A DNA stretch of 64,000 bases from Fragilaria crotonensis (lineage: Eukaryota; Bacillariophyta; Fragilariophyceae; Fragilariales; Fragilariaceae). The notes below the pieces were generated by a model that made no database searches, was not told where the DNA came from, and was given only the letters and a program-made list of their open reading frames with translations. Shown piece by piece: positions 28,856 to 41,190 of the stretch. The position numbers were made by a program, and so were the translations under genes. Each line of letters opens with the position of its first letter. Position 1 is the first letter of the stretch. The stretch lies in the NCBI GenBank assembly GCA_022925895.1, contig JAKSYS010000021.1:62001-126000 (forward strand), written 5' to 3'.

Positions 28856-29843
28856 TGGTTGCTCGCCTCGTACCACCGGTCCAAGGCTCTACCGTCGAGG
28901 AAAAATACTCGTCCAATGTCTCTTCCGATCATTGGTCGAAACTACCTACGGCCGTTAAGAACCTACGCTTAACTGCTATTAATTTCCCTCGCCTTTCGGA
29001 TTCGCCAGCAACGGATTTAAACTCGCCATTGAAGGGCACAACACTGTTCGACGAGTCCACCATGAAGAACTTACCTCCGCCCTCCCTTGCCCCTCGCGCC
29101 TCTAGGTCCGCCTCCAACGGCGAAAACCCTGACGCGTTCGACGCTAACGTCGACTACCCCGCCGAACTCGGCGCATCCCCTGTCCCTCCTGACACGCCCA
29201 CCCATCCCGCCCTCTACAAAGGGGCCTTAGCCTATGGATCTCCGAAGAAATCCATGCTCCCCTCCCGTGTCCGTTACATCCCTTCTCCAACCACTACCCC
29301 TGATGACGATCAGGCCCTCCCGAACAAGAAGAAGAGGCGCACCTCCGAGAAAGGTCCCGCCTATTATGACGTCTGTAAGTTAACCTACGATGACATCGAT
29401 GATATTATTGAAGAGGATCGCAACCTCCACCCCGATGAGCGCAAGCATCAGTCTTTTGCAGCTCCACCACAGCGGACACCAAAGTTAGCCACAGGGCTAC
29501 TTCTACCATCAAGAGGGCTGCAAAGATGCAGGCCACTACAACCACAACTACCATGGACACCAACATCAACAAAATGGGCAAAACCACCGACAAAAACGGT
29601 CCAACTACTCACACAAATGCATCTACCAATGTTAAGGACAATAACATTGGAACTAATGATGCATCTACTACAGAGGAGCACACTATTCCTGCCGCCAAGC
29701 ACCGCAATCACCCCGACAAACACAACGTAATCGATCTCACCGATGATATGAACGACTTGAAAACGCCCCAGAAAGCTCCAAATTCGCCTCGCACGCTCAC
29801 CTACAAGTCCAGAGCCAACACTCCAAGCATTCCTACCGCATAA
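28703..29843 (+). pseudogene. Element D, N-terminal ORF segment starting in the LTR
   Basis: The frame starts at ATG 28703 within the LTR and, apart from a one-base loss there, continues across the LTR end through the ATG at 28855 to about 29440. A further shift moves it to the frame 29526-29843, which ends in TAA. Visible features are a Pro/Ser-rich stretch with SPKKSMLPSRVRYIPSP, a basic NKKKRRTSEK run that could act as a nuclear localisation signal, and a Thr/Asn-rich end with VIDLTDDMNDLKTP. No known domain. Yeast Ty1 also starts its gag frame inside the LTR, which makes such a start plausible. Confidence 0.55.
28856..28870 (+). promoter_or_regulatory. Candidate primer-binding site of element D
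   Basis: TGGTTGCTCGCCTCG starts immediately after the LTR end CTGTCA. It begins with TGG, as expected for pairing with a tRNA 3' CCA. The tRNA was not identified. It differs from the anticodon-type sites of C, E and F. Confidence 0.45.
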
Positions 29844-29852
29844 GTTACCACC

Positions 29853-31844
29853 TTGACCAACTTTGCCCAACCTGCTCACCATTCAATTTTTCAAGCTCCC
29901 AGGTGCATGGATCCATCAGAATTCACTTCACTCCAGAAGACCTGTAAAGATCTCCATGATTCCATCTTTGCTTATATCTTCAACCTTCCTTTTCACCCTT
30001 CCTCCACAAAGCTCAAGTCTTATTCATACAGCAAGCAGCACCAACAGTGTCAGGAAGAAACCAAGGAGCCTCCCACAATCATACACCCCAGTCATCCTGG
30101 CCTTGAGTCAGAAATCGCCAGTTTTATCTACAGAATCGCTTCCTTCAGTCATCTGCCAACCCTCACTGAGTTCTCTGACTATCTGCAGCATCATTATGAC
30201 CTTGAAGACCTTGTCAAAGTTGCCATCAGGATGACTGGAGATGAACAGTTGATGCCCATTCTTGATTTGCTCCTCGTCGTTCGCAACGTAATCGGACGCC
30301 TAAACGCAAACTTCGAGACGCCAGAAGACCGTCTGCTCGACATCCAGTCCAAATTTGAGCGAATTCCGACAGATGGTTCTCGAGGAATGACTGTTCAAAA
30401 TTTTCCTCCCTCACCCCCGCGCATATTGATGGCCTTCGGCAACTCTGCAGACTCGCGAGCGAAAACTCTGACATGTCATGACCGCAGCGCCGAACTCGGG
30501 ACTCGTAATTTTTGTGCCAAAACTCCGGATTCCGTTCAAACTCCCCTCGCGTCACCGCCGCAGTCTCCTGACAACCGCCGTATTCACAGTCCGTGTTATC
30601 CCGAGACGCCGTCCCCGCGTCCCAACTTCAACGACCATTCGGCAACTGACGCACCCACCCGACCATTTTCCCCGTCCGCTCCGCATCTTGATGACTCCTT
30701 TGAACTCGATACTCATATCCACTTTGCTCCACGATTCCTTACGGCTGCGGAACTAGCATCGGAATCGTACTGTGCTGACGATGATACTGTGAACGCTTCT
30801 ACTGTCGTGGACAGTACGGTTGCCTACTCCAGTCCACCCCGGTGGGCCTACAGAGCCCACAACCCAACTGATCCCAGTCTTTCTTCAGCTTCCTTGAGTG
30901 TTCAGCATCCTGTTGCTATCAAATTGGAAGATTTGCCCAGGTCCCCTGCTTCTGATTGTGCTGATGTTGGTGAAAATTATTACTCCCCCAGTGATAATTC
31001 ACCAACTAAGCCATCTGTTAACTTTTACCCTGCTTCTGACCCTGTTCCTGACCCTGAAATCTTACCTGAAGTTGAAATCATGCCAGAACCCATGATCATT
31101 GAAATCATTGAGGAAGAATTTTTGGAAGAAGGTGCAACTAACCCAATTTTGGAAGCACTTAATGAGCTACCTGAACCTGCAATACAACAATCAGTCCGGA
31201 TGCTACCCTCCCTTTTTCCTGAACCGCCCCTAAGGCATCTGAACCCTCTTGCCCAAGTTCACCAACGCCCTTATGCAATGTTCCAGGACCCAGCGCACCA
31301 TCCATCGTCGGCCTTGATGTTCTCAGAAGCTACGCTGGACAACCCACTGAACGGTACCATCCATCTACGCGACCTACCGCTTTGCATCAAAATCAGCACC
31401 ACTATCGCGGCTTTCTGTCTCAACTTTCTCGCCGCTCCACCGGAAGTTCATCACATCCGCGACATCACGTCACCTGACATGAAGCCTATGTCGCGCCACA
31501 TCACTCTCAGACACCAGATGCCAAGTCCCACCTCCCCTCTGTATTCCCGCGACGACAAGTTCTACCTACTCGGCATGATTCACACTCTGAACCGTGCTAC
31601 CAACTTGCTAACCCAGCATTTCACAGACGAACAACGTTCCCTTTTGACCTTCGGCATCCCGGACAAGTACTACGACATCACCCGCGACTTCTACGAAAAC
31701 CCTCCCTACTGCCCGATGGAAACAAAATGTGCTGTCGGACTCATCTACGCGCTCCGACTCTACTACATAACCCACCACCGCCACAGCACCTACCACCGAC
31801 ACGGATTCCGCCAACGCGACCTCTACCCAAAACACATGTTCCAG
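29853..31844 (+). pseudogene. Element D, unknown pre-Gag region, part 1
   Basis: In the same frame as 29526-29843 and separated from it only by TAA. The open frame runs to the insertion at 31845. It contains a helical N-terminal part (about 170 residues), a long Pro/Ser-rich disordered part, an acidic stretch around EIMPEPMIIEIIEEEFLEE, and an ordered C-terminal part with FYLLGMIHTLNRATNLLTQHF and VGLIYALRLYYITHH. The last 36 codons of the visible ORF (up to 31952) belong to the insertion and not to D. No family was recognised. The sequence continues in frame at 36391. Confidence 0.55.
31842..31844. repeat. Left CAG target duplication of the TIR element
   Basis: The matching right copy is 36388-36390. 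Joining the two flanks at CAG keeps the reading frame of element D. Confidence 0.75.
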
Positions 31845-31965
31845 GAGGTTCCGGAATATCGTCTTAACTGCTCTTTTGCAGTTCCGTTCAGCAGTAACGG
31901 TGCGATTGTAAACCATCGGACCACGGACTTACGGAAATCAAAGGTCTTTTGATATGAAAACCCTA

Positions 31966-31987
31966 TACTACGGTAGCTACCGTAGTA
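31966..31987. repeat. 22-bp perfect palindrome
   Basis: TACTACGGTAG followed by its exact reverse complement, about 95 bases inside the left terminus of the TIR element. Confidence 0.85.
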
Positions 31988-32265
31988 GAGACCTCCGGAC
32001 AGTCAGCCACATAGGTGTTGATGCTGTGGACCGTGGAATGGACATATTCTGATTCGTACGAATTTCGGTCAACTGTTTTGATTAGATGTCCGCCTGTTGA
32101 TCCGACAGAATATATTTTATCGTTCTTCGTTTTCTTCATTAAAGATACATTCCTACTTAGCACAAATCCTACTTACGGGGAAACTATCGAAATGATATAA
32201 ATGAATCGTGAATATGCGTCAGCGATAGGAATCTTGACATTCAGTTTCTTTAAGTTTTTCAAAGA

Positions 32266-32512
32266 TGATTAAGAAGAATTAAGAAGACCCAGAATTTATT
32301 AAGAAGAATTAAGAAGACCGGAAATTAATTAAGAAGATTTAAGAAGAATTAAGAAGACCCAAAATTAATTAAGAAGATTTAAGAAGAATTAAGAAGACCC
32401 AAAATTAATTAAGAAGATTTAAGAAGAATTAAGAAGACCCGAAATTTATTAAGAAGAATTCAGAAGAATTAAGAAGACCCTATATATATTAAGAAGAATT
32501 AAGAAGACTGAA
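32266..32512. repeat. Subterminal tandem array, left
   Basis: Repeated TTAAGAAGAATTAAGAAGAC units with variable short inserts such as CCAAAATTAA. The right array at 35700-35972 uses the same AAGAAG core in the same orientation. Confidence 0.8.
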
Positions 32513-32769
32513 AATGTCTTAAGTAGTTTTAGGGATGTCCGATCAGAAAGAGTTCTGTGCGTAGAATGATGAGTACACGTGTACCAGGCTCGTTTTCTTC
32601 CATGGAAGAAAAGGGCATTCTACTACCTAAATACCGGTAGTAGCTTAGTAGTTGGTGACATTTCACCTAGAATTGACAAAACATTTTTCATACACCATTC
32701 AAGAGTCAGTTGATTATCGATTTACTTATGACGGCGTATTCACCGCCTGAATCACGATAGGATCGGTTT

Positions 32770-32924
32770 CGATTAGAATGCAAGGAAATGACGTCAATGA
32801 TGACGTCACAGTACTGACCCTTTCACGTGCTACCTACGGTCATACAGTACTCCGGCAAGACAGTAACATAGGGAGAGCATGCTGATTGGTACGGCTTGAC
32901 GTCATTTCCTTGCATTCTAATCGG
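32770..32924. repeat. Inverted pair with CRE-like palindromes
   Basis: Arms 32770-32796 and 32898-32924 are exact inverse copies over 27 bases, each with TGACGTCA near or at its inner end. The loop is about 100 bases. It could be a small MITE within the larger element; no target duplication was found. Confidence 0.65.
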
Positions 32925-35699
32925 ATCCGATTGGGTTCTATCGCACTCCACACTCAACACAGCACGCATTTATGCGTATATCTACCTCCTACGGAGCATA
33001 CGGAGCGGGTTTGCTGGGTGCTGGACTATGAATATGCATACAGTAGTCCAAGCACTTGTTATGTACAAGTAGTACTCCAGTACTACGAGTAGTGCTGCAG
33101 TACTGTAGGTTTGTCGGCTGTTGCAGTACAAGTACCTGGTACTACCTTGTACTTGTACTTGTACCCCGGTAGACTGTGACTACTGCAGAAGGCAACACGG
33201 TCTATTCGGAGTTCCAGTGACTGTACCACATTAGCATGGTGTCCAATACACGGCAGGTTGGTAGTGGCATGGCTAAAACTGACCTTGGATGGACTACAAT
33301 GGGAAAGAAGACCAAGACTGGAAACCATGGCAGCAGGGTCTCTAAGGTACCATAGCCATGGTACCTAGAAGGATTTGGGATGTGAAGGATACTAAGGTTA
33401 TATTGCTGCTGCACAAACTTCAGTTGGAAGAGAAATCAAGTCTTATTAATAGTACCTCACAAGGAACACCCTTTTGCATTTACTGGGGACCGTATTTGGA
33501 GCACTGATTGAGTATTTTTGCAATTGCCTATTGCTGAAGAATGCTAGGCATCATGAATTTTTAATGTGTTTAAAAGATAGCAACATGAAAACCAGGAAAC
33601 AATGGAGGCTATGTACTACTACAGCTGCTGCTGTACTTGAACACAGTTCTGCCAATGAAAGTTCAAGATATAGGTTATTTATATGTACAATTCTTATATC
33701 TTGTCAAACAGTTCACATTTAACAACAACACCAAAATTGACAAATATGCTGTCCCATGACTTCACCACTTGCATGACAAGCAAGTGAATGGCTCATGTCT
33801 GATTTGCAGTTTGGAGTACACATTGGATGCAAGAGACCCTGGAGATTATGTTGCTCATAATGAACCAAATTTGTGTCTGAAAATGAATGCTTCATTCAAC
33901 TGAGGGGTGCTTTTTGGTTATCGGCGCTTGCAAGCTCACACAATTATTTCAAGTACGTTGAGCTGCCGCTGAACCGGTACTACTATGTGATGATCAGATA
34001 CATCATAGCAAACTGCAACTGCAGTTTAAGATTGCTCATTTCACTCAGTTTACAGCTTGTGTTCAACTATCTTTACCTTTTCAACCATTGAAATGCACTC
34101 ATTTTTCTGGAAACATGGTGAACAAGGAACTTGAACTGTTGCAATTAAGCCCAAAAGAGCAACAAGGCAATGCTGGATCTATTAAAGTATTTTGTATCCT
34201 TGGCATCATATTTTGTTGTCAATCGTCTAGTCTCTTCCCCTAGTAGTTTCAGAGTAGTGAAACGAACAAACACGAAACTATTTATGGGGTTTTCAGTACT
34301 TGACAACCACACTGATGTTTCATACTGGCTGCCGGTAGTCAATCCAACTGGCATTTTCACTGGTTTTTCAAGTGCTTTTTCAATTATATCACCTGGTTTT
34401 AAAAGTCATTGTGGCTTTATTATTAAACCTGGAACTTCTTCTTGGGTGACAAGTGGTTTTGTGAAGCCTTTGTATTGGAGTGCCTGCTGCTAAATAAGTA
34501 CTTCAGTACTGAAGTTCCATTCAATGACAAGAAGTATAATACGATGAGATTCATTACTAAATAAAAGAATTATTCACGAAATAACACCGCAGTGGTATCG
34601 ATTAACTAAGGACTAGCTATAAGGAAGGTTGTAAAGTTAGTGACTATCATCAATTTGATGTGGTTTTTTTGAGATATTCTATACCACTTGGTGGTACCAA
34701 AAGTGGTGGTATTTTCCCGTCATTTACTACCTTGTATCAAAATACCACCACTATACCACTTCCACAAGGATGATCCCTCTTCTTCATGAGTTCTCCTTTA
34801 CCAGGTGCTCTAGTAGTAGTGAGTACTTCAGTGCCCACCACTCCACAATACTCCAATACCGCTTGGTTCTTGGTAGGCAGGAGGTTGCCTCAAACATGAT
34901 TGAGCTTTGAAAACATGTATGAAACATAAACACCAGATTGGTGTTAGATTTCTCAGGTATGTGAAAAATGAAGACCATAGTGGTGTGAGGTCTACCAGGA
35001 AAGCATAATAGGGTAGTGTCTTAACAATTAAATGTATTGTGTGGAATTCTTGTTATCTTAAGTGAAATGCTTAATTGGCTCTCACCTTTGATTGATTATG
35101 ACTTAGAATGTAATGTAAAGAAACAAATAATTCATAATCCTGCAAAAAGCTGAGGAAGGGCATCGAGTTAAAAGGAGGGGTAAATAAAGAACTATTCTAA
35201 TAGGAGTAATTGCGGCTACGACTAGTATCATAGCAAGTACTAGCTAAGTAGCAGTTTCATAGTACTTGCGCACTCGCGTACTTTTAAAATTCACCACACT
35301 CTACGCACGGGGTGGTATTTTAAGTTGTATCAAAAGTGAGAATGAGAAAAAGTGCAAGCACTACGTGCTGCAGTACACGTGTAAGTAGGACCATATTCTC
35401 CAACCCACTCCGTACAGCGTACAGTACATAAAAACACGCACTGCTGTATTTGCGCTTCGTGTAGGTAATAAATGTCGTGCTTTGCCTACAAAGCACTGGC
35501 GTACGAGAACGCCGTGCTCCTGTACGAATTGTGAGGACTCTTGTACTGTTCCATACGCGATGAGGATGAAGATTGCTGGTACTGTGCAGTCAGTCACAGA
35601 AAGGGCGTACGTACGGTTCGTGCCAGCCTTTTCAACCTTGCAAACTGCGAACCGGTTGTGTCATCACTGAAGATTTCAGGAGATTGACAAATGCCATGG

Positions 35700-35972
35700 G
35701 AGATATCAAGACTGAAAATGTCTTGAGAACGTTTAAGTTGTATTAAGAAGACTGAAAATGTCTTAAGAAAGTTTAAGAAGAATTAAGAAGACTGAAAATG
35801 TCTTAAGAAAGTTTAAGAAGAATTAAGAAGATCAAAAATATCTTAAGAAAGTTTAAGAAGAATTAAGAAGATCGAAAATAACTTAAGAAAGTTTAAGAAG
35901 AATTAAGAAGATCGAAAATATCTTAAGAAAGTTTAAGAAGGTCCGAAATTACTTAAGAAGATTTAAGAAGGT
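35700..35972. repeat. Subterminal tandem array, right
   Basis: Units of about 45 bases built from GAAAATGTCTTAAGAAAG and TTTAAGAAGAATTAAGAAG. Same orientation as the left array, unlike the inverted termini. Confidence 0.8.
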
Positions 35973-36390
35973 CCAAGGAAAAAATCAGAATCGATATCAA
36001 AGATTCCATTGAAAACTTCGGAGTTTCTATATGTTTTCCATGAAGCAATCCGTGAAGATTTTTGAAGTCTATGTTCGGATCGTGACCAATCCAGAAACTA
36101 TAATAAGATATCAGAGCATGCTTCCACGCGAAATGTCAGAGACACGTTAAATGTTATATAGTAGCAATCTACCTTTTGGTATCATTAAGTACGAAGTAAT
36201 ATCGTCTAACGCGAAAGTGTTTTTGAGATTTCCTAAGCGGAGGAGTACTCGAGTACTGTACGGTATTACAGTACTCGTACTCGGAGTGGTTTCTTTTGCG
36301 ATGGAATTCGGAATGACTGCCAATGGAAGATTGATCCCATGTTCAATACTCCGTTATTTGACAGTTAAGACGATATTCCGGAACCTCCAG

Positions 36391-38616
36391 ATTGCAAAAG
36401 ATATCAAGTCTACCGCCGCCGCTCTAAGTTTGTTCCCTGATACCACTACTTTTCGCACGCTCCCCCGATTTGTTAACCATGCCTTCTTTGAAGCCGATCT
36501 TTTCCCTGCCTTTTCCATTCCTTCTTGCGGATTGAAACGCTATCGGAAAATGTTTCACGTGGAATTGAATTTCGCTCGCGCGAATCCCTATCTTGTCGCA
36601 TACGCGAATTCTTTTTGATTGGACGACGAGGAACAACGATTGATCGCCTTGTGAACTGCCCAGACAATCATTTGCCTTGCCTTGTTCGAACATGGTCTGA
36701 TTAATCGCAAGACGCGACGCCGATCAAGGGAACCAGAATTATCCAACATCCGCTTCCATATTGGCAACCTCCCACCTGCAGATCTATTCTTGTCCAACTT
36801 TGCAACCTGCTTCCCCATGATTACCAGGCCCTCTCTTGTTCAATTGGATCTTGATGATGTCAATGATGACACACTTGCAATCAACTATGTGGTCTGCCAA
36901 CCTCTGGACTTCCTCCAACTGTTTACCCTGCAACCAACTGAAGCAAATGAGGAGACCTACTACATGGATGTCTACTCTGACCTCACTCCAGTCTCTACCA
37001 ACGGCATCAACTTCTCGATTGACTTCCTTCCGCACTTCGAGTATATCCTCTACCGAGTTGCGCCACTTGTGAATCCAAAGGACCCGACCGGCATTCTCCC
37101 CAGGAATCATCCTCCTCCCCATGTTATCATGTTCCAAGGCTCCCCACTTGCGTCCAACTCCTACTCTAATGGTTCATCAACTGAGATTGCTAAACCTACA
37201 GCAAGAGCAGGAATCTTCTCCACCACTTTCAACCATGATCAACAACCAATCATCAGCAACAGAGATGGAGAACCCTACAACAGATTGTCAGTCCAAGCTT
37301 TGTTCAAAGCCCAACTTGCCAAACCAATTCTTTCCTATCACATTGGCGACCCCGACTGGATTCCAACCAGCGCCGCTAACCTGCGTCGCCACCCTGATTC
37401 CAGTAAGTATCATGTCGCTCGAGATCCCAAAACGGTCCCCTTTTCCTTGGCTATTTGCATGATACCAGTTTTCACAACTGGCCCACTTGAGGAATCAATC
37501 TATCAAGCCTGGGCATTGCCACATCTCATTGATGCCCTCCGTGACCCTGAGATCCAACTGTTCAACAATCATCTTTCTTATTATTATAATGAGAAAGAGT
37601 CTCATCCTGAGTTTCCATTCATTGATCAAATGGGACCTGATTCACCCTTTTCAGCCAATGGCTACAACGGTGAGTCTAGTCTACAATGTCTGTCTTATCC
37701 TGGTTGTTATGCTGGTTACTTACCTTTTTCTATCTGTGATAGCCTAGGCTGTCCCAATCAGATGGAATTAGTTGCAAGTAACAATATAATTACCTTCCAA
37801 CAGGATAATACTACATTTTCTGGACCACATTTTGCATGCCTTGCCGTAAAAACTCGCCGTTCCGCTTTATTTTCCGATCCGACTCGAACCCCGGACCCCC
37901 AGCACGAAATCCCTGCACAAAACGACCCGCAAAACGAAAATCTTGCAGCAAACGACCCTGAAACTACAATTTTCACTCACGACGAACCTGACAGCAAAAT
38001 ACCCACACAAAGTGACACTACCAGCGAAAATCCAACGCAAAACGACGCGCACAGCACGGAAACTCACTCCCAACAACTAATTTCCGACGCGGAAACTACA
38101 AACGACGAACACGCACAAGAAACTCAACAACTGCCCGGAACTCAACCAAATTTCGCATTCTTACCACCAAACTCGCCCGAAACAAGCAGTTCACACACCG
38201 AAACACCCTCTAACTCGCCTCCAACTGCAAAATCAACAACTGGCCCTCTTCAACGCATTTCTGATGCATTTTCAGGCATTCTCACGCCGAAAAACGCAAA
38301 ATTGCCTCACTATCCGGCCACAACCGACTCGAACCCACAACCTCCGATTTCAACAACTTTTCCGACGACGCCCAAAATTATACCTTCCAAAAGCTTACCA
38401 CCCCGGAATTCGAACCCTCAACCACCAAATCCGTCACAAAATCTTTCGCAACACCAAACTCAACAAAGAGAAATTATTCAACCTCCCAATACGAAATCTA
38501 CCAAATCTACACCAAAAGCAGCCAATTCTGAAAATGATCACCAAACTCCCCCAGAAACTCAAAAACTCGCTTCCGCACGCCCAACTCCGCGCCAGGCGAC
38601 CCATGCCACGTTTTAA
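36391..38616 (+). pseudogene. Element D, unknown pre-Gag region, part 2
   Basis: Continues the frame of 29853-31844 after the TIR element. It has in-frame TGA codons at 36616 and 36651 and TAA at 38614; between them 36682-38616 is open (644 aa). The first 400 residues look folded (VVCQPLDFLQLFTLQP, HFEYILYRVAPLV, IQLFNNHLSYYYNEKE). The rest is low in complexity, rich in Asn, Pro, Thr and Gln. After the TAA the same frame runs on to Gag at 38773, so the original product was probably one polyprotein. No domain recognised; capsid-like, envelope-like or captured host sequence are all possible. Confidence 0.55.
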
Positions 38617-38772
38617 TACCCACCAACTGTCGACACCTTCTTTGACGACGACACCGATCATGATTCAGAGCAAGAACCAAAACACATCCAGCACACATCA
38701 CCTGATGCACTCACATCCTCCACGCGAACCGACTTCACTTATCCCCCGATTGAAGACCTAACCAAGACGCTT

Positions 38773-41190
38773 TTGAAGTACGCCAAAAATGCAAACCTCC
38801 GCAAATTGGCTTACCCAACCGATCTTCAAGCACGCCGCCGCCATTTTAACACCTTCATCGACAACCTTCGAATTGTTTGCAACATTTCCCCGTGGACGCG
38901 CCAAGTCTTTGATCTTTGGCCGAAACAAGTCTCTTATTCACACCCATTTGTTGGCACCGCACTTTACAACCTGATCTTTACAAACGTCTGCGATCCTTGC
39001 CAAAAACACATCACTGATGGCCCACCAGACGCCCGCACCGCGATTCTTACTCTACGACGCCATTGTGCACCGCTAACTCCTGATCATGTTGAGCGAACTC
39101 GCGAAGCCTTTTGTTCCATCAAACAACCACATCATGAAGTCGCCACATCTTACCTTAACCGCATCCGCATCCTTACGCGCGACTGCTATCATGCTGGAAT
39201 CCCCAACACCGACGCCGAACTTATCAAACGCACCGTTTGTGGTGGAAGCAATCACTCCTTTTACGCCGCATCTTATCAATGCTTCGACGCCGATATCCGT
39301 CAAGCTGAACTAAACGACGAAGCTCTGCCACCATTTGCCAAACTTGAGAGCCATCTCCTCAACATTGACGAATCCCGTGGTCTCACACTACTGTCTCAGA
39401 ATCAACGCAACTACAATCAGCACGCACATTCTACCCGTCAACAATCTCACCATTTTCAATCGCGCCACCCCCAAACTACCCATCGTGTTTTCACACAACG
39501 TCAACAACAAGCTTTCAGCTCCATCCTCCGCCCATATTCAAACCCTAATGGCAACAATCAAAACCAAAGTCATCCACCAAGACCACCACAAAACCATTCG
39601 CGCCCGTTCCGACCTCCTACAAATCCTTCGCGACCACCTTTCAACAATCCAAATCAACGACGCCCACCACCTCCTTCACCACGCCCGTCCAACCAACACC
39701 AACGAAACAACCGACCACCTTTCCGACCAACGTCGAATCCAAATCAACGACCATCACCCAATGGATCTAACATAAATCAATCGCGCAACGCTGCATCCAA
39801 CGCCGCTACCATTGTCTGCAATAACTGCGGACGCCTCGGCCACTATTCGCATAACTGTACCAACCCAAGATCCAACCAAAACAATTGCGCATCCAACCCG
39901 CAACGCTCCACCAACAATGAAAACGCTGCTCCTCGCAATCAACAATGCACTTACTTTGTTACTGACTCTAGCCAAAACTCCCAAGATCATTCAAGATACC
40001 ATCACCAAGCTTTCAAAGCTTCTTCCCTTGATCACCTTGATGATCAACCAGACTACATCCCATGGCCCAATCCCAACCTACCTCAGATGACTATCAATCA
40101 ACCCCTACTTGATAGAGATTATCTTCCAACTGCCAACCATGCTCCTCCCAACTCTGGAGCCACAGCTTATTTCCCTGATGATCCCCAATCACCATACCAA
40201 AGATTTGGTCCCCCACTCCTTGCAAACTGGCTACCTGACAGTGGTGCTACCAGTCATTATACTCCACTTTTCAGCAACCTCAGTGATGTTGAACCTTGCA
40301 GTGTCCCAATCTCCCTAGCTGATGGCAGCACCAAGATGTCTACCCACAAAGGCACAACTGAATGTCACTTCACCACTGATGATGGCCTCAAATCCATCCT
40401 AGGTCTCACTGATGTCTACTTTGTTGAAGGCCTAAGTCACAGACTACTCTCCCTGACTGCTCTATCATGCACTCAAAACTTCAGTGTCCTGATCAAGAAC
40501 AGAGCTACCACCATTCAACTCCCAAATGGCTCCACTTACACTTGGCCAATTATCACCAGAGAAGTACCAACCCCACACCAAGCCTTTTCAACCACTTCCA
40601 ACCCCAAAGAACCCTTTGACCTTGACTCTGAACCAGAAGAGCAACACTTTGATGACACTACAACTCCCATTGATACTGATCAACGCCGCTCAGTCACCGC
40701 CTTACCTTTGGAACTGATCATGTTCTCACACCTACTGTTGACCACAACTCCTGGCCTCTCCGCATTTCAATCAGTCAAAAACGCGCCAGAAACAAAACAC
40801 CTCAACGCCAAGGCACCGAACCCTTCCATTGCCTTCATCTCGACCTTATACCTTATGCGCAATCCTTTCCGCTATGGTCTCACCACCAATTCCAACTACT
40901 CAGCCTATCTGTTTATTGTCAAAACTCCAGGCAAACTAACAGGTTGGATTGGTCTTCCAACTGAAAGCACAACTTCCATCCTTATTGCTCAAAAGCAATG
41001 GCTTACTGACACAGAACTCCTTGGCCGCACCCAATCCGTCCGTTTTATCCGCACTGATGCTGGATCTGCTTTTACATCAACAAAATTCATCTCTGAATGC
41101 ACCTCACTTGGAATCAAAGTTGAAGCTGCAGTCCCTGAACATCAAGAAATGAATGGTATTTGTGAAGCAAAATGGCGTGAAGTCCACAAC
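38773..41190 (+). pseudogene. Element D Gag, protease and integrase
   Basis: A frame of about 800 codons. Gag: a helical region of the UBN2/Copia type (about residues 1-200, e.g. AYPTDLQARRRHFNTFIDNL), then a Pro/Asn/Gln-rich part and a CCHC knuckle CNNCGRLGHYSHNC (about 350). Protease: LPDSGATSHYTP (about 488) followed by LADGSTKM and the LLSLTALS block. Integrase: RTDAGSAFTSTKF supplies the second Asp, and EHQEMNGICEAKW the Glu; the first Asp is not evident in ISTLYLMRNPF. The frame is ended by the MITE at 41191. It is preceded in frame by about 150 bases after the TAA at 38614. Confidence 0.85.
41182..41190. repeat. Left 9-bp target duplication (GTCCACAAC)
   Basis: The right copy is 41320-41328. 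Joining the flanks gives a continuous integrase frame (REVHN then TANILLNNA). Confidence 0.85.

Larger units (their letters stand above)
31845..36387. mobile_element. 4543-bp element with 26-bp perfect terminal inverted repeats, no transposase
   Basis: Termini 31845-31870 (GAGGTTCCGGAATATCG...) and 36362-36387 are exact inverse copies over 26 bases. A 3-bp CAG duplication flanks them. The insertion splits an open frame of element D; insertion plus duplication is 4546 bp (1 modulo 3), which agrees with the frame change seen across it. It holds no long ORF, so it would be non-autonomous. Inside are two AAGAAG-rich tandem arrays (about 32266-32512 and 35700-35972), a perfect palindrome (31966-31987) and a 27-bp inverted pair (32770-32796 / 32898-32924). 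Superfamily unknown; 3-bp duplications occur in CACTA, Zator, Chapaev and Harbinger groups. Confidence 0.85.

Noticed and set aside
28929-29882. Minus-strand ORFs opposite the start of element D
   Set aside because: Hydrophobic runs are complements of Asn/Thr-rich codons; no independent support.
36151-36618. 155-aa ORF as an independent gene
   Set aside because: Its first 80 codons lie in the TIR element; only the part after 36390 is coding sequence of element D.
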